Assembly (NCBI GenBank): GCA_023398815.1
Contig: JAEWRW010000020.1
Coordinates: forward strand, 1-64,000
Length of the DNA: 64,000 nt
Reading direction: 5' to 3'
From: Bacillota bacterium
Lineage (GTDB): Bacteria > Bacillota > Clostridia > Christensenellales > UMGS416
Positions 1-7,773 of this stretch are shown piece after piece. The position numbers were made by a program, and so were the translations under genes. The first letter of the stretch is position 1, and each line of letters starts with the position of its first letter. The notes below the pieces were generated by a model. The model ran no database searches. It saw nothing but the letters and a program-made list of their open reading frames with translations, and had not been told where the DNA came from.

Positions 1-207
1 GCTTGTTCCTGTTATGGCTAGATCGGTCGCCGCACATGTCGCCGACCGATCACGAGTTGCAGCTCTCATACGGGGTTTCTAAGGATACGTGCGCCTGCGG
101 GCGGAGCTTTTTCTCTGCTTGTGCTAATCCTGCCTATCCTCCCGCCGAATGAATCGGCGGGGGACTCGTCTCCATTTGCTTATACTAGGGGGTTTATAGA
201 CACTCTG
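1..207 (+). repeat. Dispersed hairpin element R1 (5' end outside window)
   Basis: Member of the six-copy family described in the findings. It contains the core hairpin ATCGGTCG/CGACCGAT (22-29 with 43-50), the segment GCTCTCATACGGGGTTTC, a CGCC-TGCG-GGCG mini-hairpin near 93-104, and the CCCGCCGA/TCGGCGGG hairpin near 141-160. It ends with the conserved tail TTTATAGACACTCTG at 193-207. A terminator hairpin follows directly. It has none of the internal insertions found in R2, R3 and R6. No coding potential is recognised. Confidence 0.8.
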
Positions 208-208
208 G

Positions 209-239
209 CAGCGCTCCCTCTTGGGGGCGCTGTTTTTTT
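209..239 (+). terminator. Intrinsic terminator abutting R1
   Basis: CAGCGCTCCC (209-218) pairs with GGGGGCGCTG (223-232) and is followed by seven T (233-239). It lies one base after the R1 tail, matching the position of the right-hand hairpin in the other family members. It probably terminated the gene upstream of the window. Confidence 0.8.
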
Positions 240-351
240 GAGCCGGCACCTGTGCGGTGAGCCTTTCTTTGGTGGCGAGCTCATTCTTCTTCTGCCCGGC
301 CCGACCCGCGAATATAGATAAACCACTGCACACCGACGAGGAGGGATTGGA

Positions 352-1086
352 GTGGACAGCGGGCGAAACAGGGAGGATCTTCCCCGGCTCAGCATGGGGC
401 AAACCCGGGTGGTAAATGGCTCACGACGGCGCGGGGCCAAGGCCAGTTGGGACGCGCGGCGCTTTTTGCGTGAGCGGGCAGGGGCCACCGGGCGGCGCGG
501 GGTACGGCGGACAGGGGATCCCCTCCCCACCATCACCGTGCAGGCGGGCATCTGCGCCGTCATTCTCGTGGGCATTCTGGTCGTTAAGACGCTGGATGTG
601 CCCGAGAGCCGGGAGGCGTTTTCCGACTTCAACGCGGCGCTGACCAGTGACTCCGACATGGACAAGGCACTCGGTAAGCTGCGGTTTGTCACCGACCTCT
701 TTGACAGCAGCGAGGCCGTCTTCAACCCCGCCGAGACGGGCATGGTGCTGCCGGTGGAGGAACTGACGATGGAAACGGGCACAACAGGCCAATATGTGAT
801 GACGGTGGAGGTGGAGGAAGACACGCCGGTGTTGGCGGCGGCCGATGGGCAGGTTTACTATGCCGGCGGCAGCAACGAATACGGCCAGATCGTGCGCATC
901 CGCCACCAGAATGGGTATGAAACGGTGTACGCGGGCCTGACGCCGGAGGTGAAGACCGGTCGGACGCTGCTGGCTGGCGAGCGCATTGGCGTAGCGGGCA
1001 GCGGTACCGAGTTCCGCTTCATGGTTTACCTCGACGGCGTGCTGGTGGATCCGAGACCCTACTTTGAGAAGCGGGACGACAGCTGA
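352..1086 (+). CDS. spoIVFA: SpoIVFA-like membrane protein with degenerate LytM/M23 domain
   Basis: 244 residues, GTG start after a GAGGAGGGA ribosome site. The N-terminal region is basic, one membrane segment lies near residues 62-80, and a LytM-like beta domain fills about 150-235. Zinc ligands expected of an active M23 peptidase are missing: the usual C-terminal HxH strand reads FRFMVY. This is the state known for SpoIVFA, which tethers and restrains the SpoIVFB protease in the outer forespore membrane. The next gene, 2 bases downstream, is spoIVFB, as in Bacillus. An alternative reading is a generic M23 family protein, but the context strongly favours SpoIVFA. Confidence 0.85.
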   Translation: MDSGRNREDLPRLSMGQTRVVNGSRRRGAKASWDARRFLRERAGATGRRGVRRTGDPLPTITVQAGICAVILVGILVVKTLDVPESREAFSDFNAALTSDSDMDKALGKLRFVTDLFDSSEAVFNPAETGMVLPVEELTMETGTTGQYVMTVEVEEDTPVLAAADGQVYYAGGSNEYGQIVRIRHQNGYETVYAGLTPEVKTGRTLLAGERIGVAGSGTEFRFMVYLDGVLVDPRPYFEKRDDS

Positions 1087-1088
1087 CA

Positions 1089-2003
1089 ATGGCGGTTGCG
1101 GTCATCGGCGGCTGTCAGATCCGGGTGCATTGGCTCTTTGTGGTGGTGCTGCTGTTGGCGGCGCTCAGCGGCTACCTGGGCGTGTTTCTGCTGTCCTTTG
1201 CCCTGGTGCTGCTGCACGAGGGCAGCCACGCCGTGGTGGCCAATGCCTATGGATTCCGCGCGCGGGAGATTGAACTGCTGCCCTTTGGCGGCGTGGCGCG
1301 CATCGACGGGCTCCACGACGCCAACCCCGATGCCGAGCTTGCCATCGCCGCCGCCGGCCCGGCCTGCAACCTGGTGCTGGCCATGGTGGCAATCTCCCTC
1401 GACCGGTTCCTGCCCCTGCCGCCGGAGCGTGTGCGCCTCTTTGTGGATGTGAACCTGGGCATGGCGGCGCTGAACCTCCTGCCGGTGCTGCCGCTCGATG
1501 GCGGGCGGATGGTGCGGGGGTTGCTGGCGCGGCGCTTTGACGTCATCCGGGTGACGCGTCTGGCAGCGGCCTTTGGCATGGCGGCAGCGGGGGGGATGGC
1601 TTTTCTCTTTCTGTGGATGGCGCTCCACGGCACGCTGAATCTGTCTGTGCTGTTAATGGCAGTCTTCCTGCTGCTGGCAGCTTGGCGGGAGTACCGCATG
1701 GCGCCGACGCTCCTCTACCGCGGGCTGCTTGGCCAGCGGGGCCACCTCACCGACCGGGCGGCTCTGCCGGTGCGGCAGCTGGTGGTGCGCCAGGACATGG
1801 CGCTGGCTTCGTTGGCCCACCGGTTGACGCCGGGGTTCTACCACATCGTGACGGTGGTGGATGACGACTGCCAGCCGCTGGGCGTGCTGCATGAGGAGAC
1901 GCTGGTGGCCGGCATTCTGCGCCACGGCGCGGCGACACCGGTGGGTGGGTTGCTGCGGGCCCGGCCCAGCCCTCTGGGCGGTGCGTCGCATGTTCCGCAT
2001 TGA
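1089..2003 (+). CDS. spoIVFB: Site-2 protease SpoIVFB (M50 family)
   Basis: 304-residue polytopic membrane metalloprotease. The zinc motif HEGSH is at residues 43-47 and the second motif LPLDGGR at about 134-140; both are intact. Several hydrophobic segments span residues 13-195. The last 100 residues are soluble and CBS-like. In sporulating Firmicutes SpoIVFB cleaves pro-sigma-K in the mother cell. It follows spoIVFA by two bases and is surely co-transcribed and translationally coupled with it. Confidence 0.92.
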   Translation: MAVAVIGGCQIRVHWLFVVVLLLAALSGYLGVFLLSFALVLLHEGSHAVVANAYGFRAREIELLPFGGVARIDGLHDANPDAELAIAAAGPACNLVLAMVAISLDRFLPLPPERVRLFVDVNLGMAALNLLPVLPLDGGRMVRGLLARRFDVIRVTRLAAAFGMAAAGGMAFLFLWMALHGTLNLSVLLMAVFLLLAAWREYRMAPTLLYRGLLGQRGHLTDRAALPVRQLVVRQDMALASLAHRLTPGFYHIVTVVDDDCQPLGVLHEETLVAGILRHGAATPVGGLLRARPSPLGGASHVPH

Positions 2004-2038
2004 GCATCTCCTGGTTGCCCGCTGCTGTCAAATGTGCT

Positions 2039-2066
2039 TTGATCGCGGTGGGTTTTGCTATATAAT
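2039..2066 (+). promoter_or_regulatory. Sigma-A-type promoter for the HemW-like gene
   Basis: TTGATC (2039-2044), 16-base spacer, TATAAT (2061-2066). It lies 36 bases upstream of the TTG start at 2102, so the HemW-like gene can be expressed separately from spoIVFAB. Confidence 0.7.
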
Positions 2067-2101
2067 GGAAGGGCAGTTTTGCTCAGTACCGGAGGCGCAC
2101 G

Positions 2102-3208
2102 TTGTATTTTTTGAAAAGCCACTCCTTGCTCAAGGAGTTTGAGAATGGATTGCAGTGGAAGCAATTCCTGCCGAGCCCCGAACGCCCTGCCCGAAACCCT
2201 GTGCCGACCGGTGCGTTCGTTACCGTGCCGCAGGACAGCCTTGCGCTGTCGGCAGATTTTCTGTCAGCCCTCTATGCCGAGGGGCGGGCCTTCTTTGGTG
2301 AGCGGGACCCCAAGGATGTGCACCTGGAGGGGGACTCGCTGGCTGACCTGCCGACCGACTTGCTACGGGAGATGATGCTGGCCGTCAGCCCCGGCGGCAA
2401 GTGCCACTTTGGCATTGACATCAATCCCGCCCGCCTGGGGCCGGGGGATGTGGCGCGCTACCGTTCAGTGGGCATCGACCGTTTCTGCCTGCAGCTCTTC
2501 GCCCCGTGCGAGACACTGGCGGACACCGTGCGCCGCGCTCGAGCGCTGGGGGCCTATGTGTCGGTGGAGCTGCGGCTCGATGGTTTCCTGGAGGGCCGCG
2601 ACCTCAAGAACACCGTTGCCACGCTCTTTGAGGCGGCACCCAGCGCCGTCTGTCTCTACGACGACAGGCTGGGGAGCCTCTACGACAACGCCATGCTGGA
2701 TCAGATCACCCTGGTGGCCCACGATGCCGGCTACGCCCAGCGCACGGCCTGGCTGTGGGGCAAGCAGGCCGCCGGTTTTGACCGGTGGGCCGGGCGGCTC
2801 TCGGGCCGGTATGCGGGGCTAGGCCCCTGTGCCACCAACTGTGAGACCCGCGCCTTTCGCATTAACCCCACCGGTGGCCGATGGGTTGCCACCCGTTTGG
2901 CGGGGGAGTTCCCCACCTATACCGCCCCGCAGGAGCTGCGGGATTGGCTGGGCCTCGCTGAGGGGCTCTATGCCCTGCGGGTGACGCGCGACGGCCTGAA
3001 CGCCGACATGCTGACCCGGGCCGCGGCGCTGGAGAGCATGGGCATCATCGATGAACGGGGTCGCCCCAATCTGGCGCGGCTCATGGATTTCCACCACGGC
3101 GTGGCGCGGTACCTGACTCGGGTGCTCGATGGGCGCAACCAGCAGATCCGTCTGACGGCCCAGCAAAACGCCGAGGCGGGGGACCCGGCGGAAGCGAAGC
3201 TTTCCTGA
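2102..3208 (+). CDS. HemW/HemN-like protein lacking the radical-SAM cysteines
   Basis: 368 residues, TTG start after GGAGG. The middle resembles the HemW TIM barrel: GIDINPARLGPGDVARYRS then GIDRFCLQLF corresponds to the family's 'NPGT..P..L..LR..GVNRLSLG' region. The segment 'LGPCATNCETRAF' followed by a C-terminal region matches HemW's 'GLGAGAHS' area and winged-helix tail. The N-terminal CxxxCxxC cluster motif and the GGGTPS motif are absent, the latter replaced by EGDSLADL. It is therefore predicted not to bind a radical-SAM [4Fe-4S] cluster. Possible roles are heme binding or a structural duty, but this is unproven. It has its own promoter and is followed by a Crp/Fnr regulator. Confidence 0.6.
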   Translation: MYFLKSHSLLKEFENGLQWKQFLPSPERPARNPVPTGAFVTVPQDSLALSADFLSALYAEGRAFFGERDPKDVHLEGDSLADLPTDLLREMMLAVSPGGKCHFGIDINPARLGPGDVARYRSVGIDRFCLQLFAPCETLADTVRRARALGAYVSVELRLDGFLEGRDLKNTVATLFEAAPSAVCLYDDRLGSLYDNAMLDQITLVAHDAGYAQRTAWLWGKQAAGFDRWAGRLSGRYAGLGPCATNCETRAFRINPTGGRWVATRLAGEFPTYTAPQELRDWLGLAEGLYALRVTRDGLNADMLTRAAALESMGIIDERGRPNLARLMDFHHGVARYLTRVLDGRNQQIRLTAQQNAEAGDPAEAKLS

Positions 3209-3231
3209 CTGACGAGGCAAAGGAGGAACCG

Positions 3232-3894
3232 ATGGCGAACGAACGACAGCGGGTGCTGGAGCAGTTTCCCTTCCTGCTGGAGCTGCCGGAGGAGGAACGC
3301 AACGCCCAACTGGACGCGATGACCGTGAGCGTCTACCCCGAGGGCACGGTGATGATTGAGCAGGGGCGGCGCTGCCGGGGGGCCGCGCTCATCCTGAGCG
3401 GCACCATCCGGGTGTACAAGCTCTCAGCCGAGGGGCGGGAGATCACGCTCTACCGCGTTGGCGCGGGGGAGACCTGCGTGCTGGCCATCTCCTGCCTGCT
3501 GGGTGGGGTCGATTACCCGGTGATTGCCGAGGTGGAGGACGAAGCCGAGGTGGCCATGCTGCCGGTGGACATGGTGCGGGCCGCCATGGCTTGCAGCGAA
3601 CCCTGGCAGCGGTTCCTGTTCGCCTCCATGGCCGCTTCCATGGTGGACATCCTGACGGTGCTCGACGAGGTGGCCTTCCGCCGGATGGATGCGCGCCTGG
3701 CCTCCCGCTTACTGCAGTGCCCCGAGGAACTGCTGCTGGTGACCCACGAGCAGCTGGCCGGCGACATCGGTACTGCGCGGGAGGTGGTCAGTCGCCTGCT
3801 CAAGGAGCTGGAGAACAAGGGAATTGTGGAACTGAAGCGCGGCTCGGTGCGCATTTTGCGCCGTCAGGCGCTGGAAGATGTCGCTGCGCTGTAA
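3232..3894 (+). CDS. Crp/Fnr family transcriptional regulator
   Basis: 220 residues. An N-terminal cyclic-nucleotide-like beta barrel covers about 15-130, a long dimer helix 130-150, and a C-terminal winged helix-turn-helix 155-215 containing 'GDIGTAREVVSRLLKELENKG', the typical Crp/Fnr recognition-helix region. There is no N-terminal Fnr-type cysteine cluster, so a small-ligand or heme effector is more likely than oxygen sensing through an Fe-S cluster. The ribosome site is AAGGAGG. A Crp-like palindrome lies 11 bases after its stop codon and in front of trxA, suggesting that trxA is a target. Confidence 0.88.
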   Translation: MANERQRVLEQFPFLLELPEEERNAQLDAMTVSVYPEGTVMIEQGRRCRGAALILSGTIRVYKLSAEGREITLYRVGAGETCVLAISCLLGGVDYPVIAEVEDEAEVAMLPVDMVRAAMACSEPWQRFLFASMAASMVDILTVLDEVAFRRMDARLASRLLQCPEELLLVTHEQLAGDIGTAREVVSRLLKELENKGIVELKRGSVRILRRQALEDVAAL

Positions 3895-3904
3895 TTTTTG
3901 AAAA

Positions 3905-3947
3905 TGTGACCGATATTACATTAAGCCGGCCCAAACGGTGGTAAGAT
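3905..3947 (+). promoter_or_regulatory. Crp/Fnr-type operator and promoter of trxA
   Basis: TGTGA-N6-TTACA occupies 3905-3920, one mismatch from the Crp consensus TGTGA-N6-TCACA. A weak promoter TTAAGC (3921-3926), 15-base spacer, TAAGAT (3942-3947) follows. If transcription starts near 3954, the operator centre lies at about -41.5, the classical class II activator position. This supports activation by the adjacent regulator, but the start site is inferred. Confidence 0.55.
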
Positions 3948-3979
3948 AAGGCCGTAGCAACTGAAAGGAGCAATTTCAT

Positions 3980-4300
3980 ATGGCAGCCCTGCATTTTACA
4001 ACGGATAACTTCAACGAAGAGGTCCTGAAAAGCGATAAACCGGTTCTTGTGGATTTTTGGGCGACCTGGTGCGGTCCGTGCCGCATGATTGCCCCCGCCG
4101 TGGAGCAGCTCGCCGCGGAGTATGACGGCCGCGCCAAGGTCGGTAAGGTGGATGTGGACGAGAACCCCGACATTGCCCGGCAGTTTGGCGTTATGAGCAT
4201 CCCGACGCTGGTCGTCATCAAGGGCGGCGAGGTGGTCGCCAAGACCATTGGTGCCATGCCCAAGCCCAAGCTGGCGGAGATGATTGACAAGGCCCTGTGA
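3980..4300 (+). CDS. trxA: Thioredoxin
   Basis: 106 residues, the normal thioredoxin length, with active site WCGPC at residues 30-34 and the cis-proline segment IPTLV. It reduces protein disulfides in the cytoplasm using thioredoxin reductase. The ribosome site is AAAGGAG, followed by an ATG start. It has an operator-containing promoter upstream and its own terminator downstream, so it is monocistronic. Confidence 0.97.
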   Translation: MAALHFTTDNFNEEVLKSDKPVLVDFWATWCGPCRMIAPAVEQLAAEYDGRAKVGKVDVDENPDIARQFGVMSIPTLVVIKGGEVVAKTIGAMPKPKLAEMIDKAL

Positions 4301-4347
4301 GCATTCCATAGCTGGCCGCAGGCCCGGCAGCGCCAATCATAGGAACA

Positions 4348-4385
4348 AAACACTTCTGGATTATGTTCAGGAGTGTTTCTTTTTG
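4348..4385 (+). terminator. Terminator of trxA
   Basis: AAACACTTCTG (4348-4358) pairs with CAGGAGTGTTT (4368-4378) with one G-T pair, followed by TCTTTTT. Confidence 0.85.
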
Positions 4386-4401
4386 CCCAAGAGGGCTTCG
4401 T

Positions 4402-4431
4402 TTGATTTTTCGGGGGTTTCCGGTGTATAAT
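4402..4431 (+). promoter_or_regulatory. Promoter of the DUF2798 gene
   Basis: TTGATT (4402-4407), 18-base spacer, TATAAT (4426-4431). A perfect terminator-like hairpin follows within the leader. Confidence 0.65.
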
Positions 4432-4465
4432 GATTCAAAAGAATAGTTGGTGCGTAGAATGGTTC

Positions 4466-4495
4466 AGCACAAGACGTTAGGTCTTGTGCTTTTTT
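4466..4495 (+). terminator. Terminator hairpin inside the DUF2798 leader (possible attenuator)
   Basis: AGCACAAGAC (4466-4475) and GTCTTGTGCT (4481-4490) form a perfect 10-bp stem with a 5-base loop and a T run to 4495. It sits between the promoter at 4402-4431 and the start codon at 4528, so transcripts from that promoter must pass it. trxA already has its own terminator upstream. Confidence 0.75.
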
Positions 4496-4527
4496 GTTCG
4501 CTCCAACAACAAACAGGAGGAGACCAA

Positions 4528-5067
4528 ATGGATTTTTACCTGAAACTACCGCGAAACAAAAAGGAATTCGTACTGTTTATGGCCGTCATATCGGTGATTT
4601 CCGTGAACATCATCGCACCGCTGATTACATTCTTCGAGGTTGGATTCCACTTCCGCATCTGGCTGGATACATTAACCGTCATCCCCTATGTTTGGGTGGT
4701 CGTGATCGCCTTTGTCCTGCTCACATACAAGCCGGCCGAATGGTTGACTTCCAAGGTTGCGAAGGAAGGGGACAGCTTTTCCGCGCATATCGTCGTTAAC
4801 ATTCTGTTTTCTGTGTTGCTGATGTCTGTCTTTCTGACCGTCATCGGCACTTGGATTGGCAATCGTTCCGTCAGCATGAAGCCAATCCGGCTGTTCTTCT
4901 ACAAATGGCCCCGGAACTTTGCTGTTTCGTTTTTTGTGGAGGCCTGCATTGCCCAGCCGATTGCCCGTTATGTCATGTTGAAACTTCATCAATACAAGGA
5001 TTCGAGAAATGGGGAAGCACAGGAAGATGACAAGGGAATCGAAAGCGCAGGAGTGCTTGATTCCTAA
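4528..5067 (+). CDS. DUF2798 family membrane protein
   Basis: 179 residues from the ATG preceded by CAGGAGGAGA; a longer in-frame start at 4447 would translate through the leader hairpin and is rejected. About four hydrophobic segments (near residues 14-38, 46-68, 90-116, 128-150) are arranged as two similar halves. The first half starts KLPRNKKEF and the second carries 'FFYKWPRNFAVSFFVEACIAQPIAR', the pattern of the duplicated DUF2798 domain. Function is unknown. Base composition is visibly less GC-rich than its neighbours, which hints at later acquisition. A strong terminator follows. Confidence 0.75.
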   Translation: MDFYLKLPRNKKEFVLFMAVISVISVNIIAPLITFFEVGFHFRIWLDTLTVIPYVWVVVIAFVLLTYKPAEWLTSKVAKEGDSFSAHIVVNILFSVLLMSVFLTVIGTWIGNRSVSMKPIRLFFYKWPRNFAVSFFVEACIAQPIARYVMLKLHQYKDSRNGEAQEDDKGIESAGVLDS

Positions 5068-5073
5068 AGAGGA

Positions 5074-5118
5074 ACGGACGGCAGGGAAGTTGTTTCCCTG
5101 CCGTCCGTTTGTGTTTTG
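5074..5118. terminator. Bidirectional terminator between DUF2798 gene and speB
   Basis: ACGGACGGCAGGGAA (5074-5088) and TTCCCTGCCGTCCGT (5094-5108) form a perfect 15-bp stem with T-rich sequence on both strands, serving two convergent genes. Confidence 0.85.
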
Positions 5119-5120
5119 AT

Positions 5121-5969
5121 TTATGCCAGCAGCAAAGCTACGTCTCTGAGTGCCTTGCAGGCCAGGGCCGTGGAGGCCCCCGACGGGTCGTAGTGGGGCG
5201 ACAGTTCCACCACGTCGGCCGCCACCAGGTTGAGCCCCCGTAGGGCCCGCAGCGCCGCGATGAACTCCGGGTAGAACACGCCGCCGGCTTCGGGGGTACC
5301 GGTGCCGGGCAGCAGAGAGGAGTCAAACACGTCGAGATCGACCGTGAGATAGACCGGCCGGCTACCGATGGCACGGGCGGCTTCGGCCACGCCGCTGAGG
5401 TCAAATGGGTGCAGGTGGGTGTGCTCGGCGGCCCAGGCGAATTCCTCCGCCGTGCCAGAGCGGATGCCGAACTGCCAGATGGAGCCGTCCCCCACGCATT
5501 CGTGGGCTCGGCGCAACGCCGTGGAGTGGGAGAGCTGCTCACCCAGGTAATCCTGCCGCAGGTCGGCGTGGGCGTCAAAATGCACGACGGCCAGCCCCGG
5601 GTGGCACGCGACGGCAGCCCCGATGGCCGGTGCCGACACCAGATGCTCGCCGCCCACCATCAGCGGCTTTTTGCCGTCGGCCAAGAGGGAGGCGGTCAGC
5701 TCGCCAATCCACTGGAGCGACAGCGCCGTGTTGCCGATGGGGATGTCAATGTCCCCCAAGTCGCAGATGGCGCAGTCCTCCAGGTCACGCTCCCAGTAGG
5801 GGCTGTAGGTCTCGATGCCGAAGGACTCGACCCGCATGGCCGCCGGGGCAAAGCGCGTGCCAGGCCGATAGGTCACCGTGCCGTCAAAGGGCGCGCCGAA
5901 GAGCGCCACGTCTGCCTCAGCGTATTCCGCCGTGCAGCCCAGGAATCGCCAGTCCTTCATCGGCACCAT
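5121..5969 (-). CDS. speB: Agmatinase/arginase family ureohydrolase
   Basis: 282 residues with the dinuclear manganese motifs GGEH, DAHADLR, SHST and DLDVFD, plus GTGTPE near the C-terminus. The ATG at 5969 is chosen because GAAGGAGGG precedes it at 7-base spacing. It lies 16 bases downstream of the Orn/Lys/Arg decarboxylase gene on the same strand. The two steps together convert arginine to agmatine and then to putrescine and urea. No spermidine synthase gene is next to it. Confidence 0.9.
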   Translation of the reverse strand: MVPMKDWRFLGCTAEYAEADVALFGAPFDGTVTYRPGTRFAPAAMRVESFGIETYSPYWERDLEDCAICDLGDIDIPIGNTALSLQWIGELTASLLADGKKPLMVGGEHLVSAPAIGAAVACHPGLAVVHFDAHADLRQDYLGEQLSHSTALRRAHECVGDGSIWQFGIRSGTAEEFAWAAEHTHLHPFDLSGVAEAARAIGSRPVYLTVDLDVFDSSLLPGTGTPEAGGVFYPEFIAALRALRGLNLVAADVVELSPHYDPSGASTALACKALRDVALLLA

Positions 5970-5985
5970 GCCACGCCCTCCTTCG

Positions 5986-7431
5986 TCAGGTTCCCAGAAT
6001 CGTGATCGTCTGCGCGTCCACGTCGTCGTTTAACACGGTGCACCGGTTGCGGATGTAGAACTTGTAGTGCTCCAGCACCGTCTCGGTGATGCGCTCCCCC
6101 GGGATGGCCAGCGGGATGCCCGGCGGGTAGATCATCAGGGATTCGCCGCAGACTTCGTTGAGGGCGTCGTCGATGGGCACGCTCTTTTTGGGGGAGTAGT
6201 AGGCGTCCCGAGGCGGGATGACGGCGTTGGGCTTATCAAAGAACCCGGCCATGGAGAGTTCCAGCGGCTCCCGCTGGCCATAAAAGCGCCGGCTTAAATC
6301 CTCCAGCGCGTCCACCAAGCGGGTAAGCGTGCTCTCGTCGTCGCCAATGCCGGCCACCGCCAGCACCACGTAGGCCTCGGCCAGCTCCATCTGGATGTTG
6401 TAATCCTTTTTCAGGATGTCGTAAGCCTCAAACCCCGTCAACCCAAGGTCGTTGACTTTGATGACAAACTTCGTTTCGTCGTAGTCATAGATGCCCGCGC
6501 CGTTGGTGTCGTCCCAAGTCAGCACCCGCAGACCGGGAATCTTGGCGATGCGGGCCTTGGCGGCCTCCACGTGGGTGATGAGCTCCTCGTAGATGGCTTC
6601 ACCCTCCAGCACCAGGCGGCGGCGGGCCAGATCCATGCTGGCCATCAGCAGGTAGTTGGCGCTGGTCGTCTGCATGAGGTTGATGGACGCGCGCACCTGC
6701 TGGCGGGTGAAGGTGCGCTCGTTCAAGAGCAGCACCGAGCTCTGCGTCAGCGACCCCACGGTCTTGTGCATGCTGGTGGTGGCCATGTCAGCCCCCATGG
6801 CGATGGCGCTGTCCGGCAGCTCATCGTGGAAGGGGAAGTGGGCACCGTGGGCCTCATCCACCAGCACGGTGATGCGCTTGCGGCGGCACAGGCGGATGAT
6901 GGACCGAAGGTCGCTGGTCGCGCCAAAATACGTGGGGTTCACCAGCAGCAGCGCCTTGGCGTCGGGGTTGTCGCGGATGGCCGCCAGCACGCTCTGGTAG
7001 GTCACGCCGTTGACAATGCCGAACTCCTGGTTGAGCTCCGGCTCGATGAACACCGGCATGGCACCCGTCAGGATGGTGCCGCCGATGGCCGACTTGTGGA
7101 CGTTGCGGGGCATCAAAATCTTGTCGCGGGGGCCACAGGCAGTCATAATCATGGCCTGCACGCCGAAGGTGGACCCGCCCACCAGCATGTAGGCCGCGTC
7201 GGCCCCATAGGCGTCGGCCAGCAATTCCTCGGCCTCGGCAATCACGCCCGTGGGGTTGCTCAGCATGTCGAGCTCCCGGGTGGAGTTGGCGTCGTACCGC
7301 AGGAGCTTGGCGTTGAGCATGCCGCCCAGCGGCAGCCGCTTCTTGTGGCCGGGCACGTCAAAATGCACCGTGTCGCGGGCGGCATAGTTTTCCAGCGCCG
7401 TATACAGGGGCGTCTTCTTATGCTTGTTCAT
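5986..7431 (-). CDS. speA: Arginine (Orn/Lys/Arg) decarboxylase, PLP-dependent
   Basis: 481 residues from the ATG at 7431, which follows an AAAGGGGG site; a longer frame reaches upstream but lacks a ribosome site. It belongs to the fold-type I decarboxylases of Firmicutes. 'FDVPGHKKRLPLGG' opens the PLP domain, DEAHGAHFPFH supplies the cofactor-binding aspartate, and STSMHK-type sequence 'TTSMHKTVGSLTQSS' holds the Schiff-base lysine. The C-terminal domain ends PPGIPLAIPGE...; this motif is typical of the family. Substrate is inferred as arginine because agmatinase follows immediately. A long leader and a good promoter lie upstream. Confidence 0.9.
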   Translation of the reverse strand: MNKHKKTPLYTALENYAARDTVHFDVPGHKKRLPLGGMLNAKLLRYDANSTRELDMLSNPTGVIAEAEELLADAYGADAAYMLVGGSTFGVQAMIMTACGPRDKILMPRNVHKSAIGGTILTGAMPVFIEPELNQEFGIVNGVTYQSVLAAIRDNPDAKALLLVNPTYFGATSDLRSIIRLCRRKRITVLVDEAHGAHFPFHDELPDSAIAMGADMATTSMHKTVGSLTQSSVLLLNERTFTRQQVRASINLMQTTSANYLLMASMDLARRRLVLEGEAIYEELITHVEAAKARIAKIPGLRVLTWDDTNGAGIYDYDETKFVIKVNDLGLTGFEAYDILKKDYNIQMELAEAYVVLAVAGIGDDESTLTRLVDALEDLSRRFYGQREPLELSMAGFFDKPNAVIPPRDAYYSPKKSVPIDDALNEVCGESLMIYPPGIPLAIPGERITETVLEHYKFYIRNRCTVLNDDVDAQTITILGT

Positions 7432-7679
7432 GCGGTGATCCCCCTTTCCAACCCAGCGCACGGCAATGCCCGGCGAACCGCGCTCGCCGTCCCCGGTGCT
7501 GTGAGGTTGCTGTGGGGGTGCCAAACCAACGAGCCCATGCGGGCCGTGCCGCCCATCGGCGGTGTGGCGTGTAATGTGCTGCAAACTGCATCCAGCGTCA
7601 AGCTGAATCTCAAATCAAAATAGTTGCTCTTTTTTGCCATTCCTAGCCGATATCACCCTCCCATTCAGTCAGCATAACG
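7432..7679 (-). other. Long 5' leader of speA
   Basis: About 248 bases separate the predicted start of transcription (near 7679) from the speA ATG. The leader contains several GC-rich inverted repeats, for example around 7530-7565. It also holds an open frame 7640-7428 (70 codons) whose stop overlaps the speA start as ATGA. No known polyamine or arginine riboswitch consensus was recognised. The open frame might be a leader peptide, but its ribosome site is poor and its composition is uninformative. Confidence 0.4.
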
Positions 7680-7685
7680 ATGGAT

Positions 7686-7714
7686 ATCATACGATTCTCA
7701 TGTTTCGCTGTCAA
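7686..7714 (-). promoter_or_regulatory. Promoter of speA-speB
   Basis: On the minus strand TTGACA (7714-7709), 17-base spacer, TATGAT (7691-7686). This is a near-consensus vegetative promoter. Confidence 0.8.
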
Positions 7715-7773
7715 CAGTTATTTTTACTATTAGTAAACTTTGCATTAAGAAATAGTAAACTCAACCAATGGGG

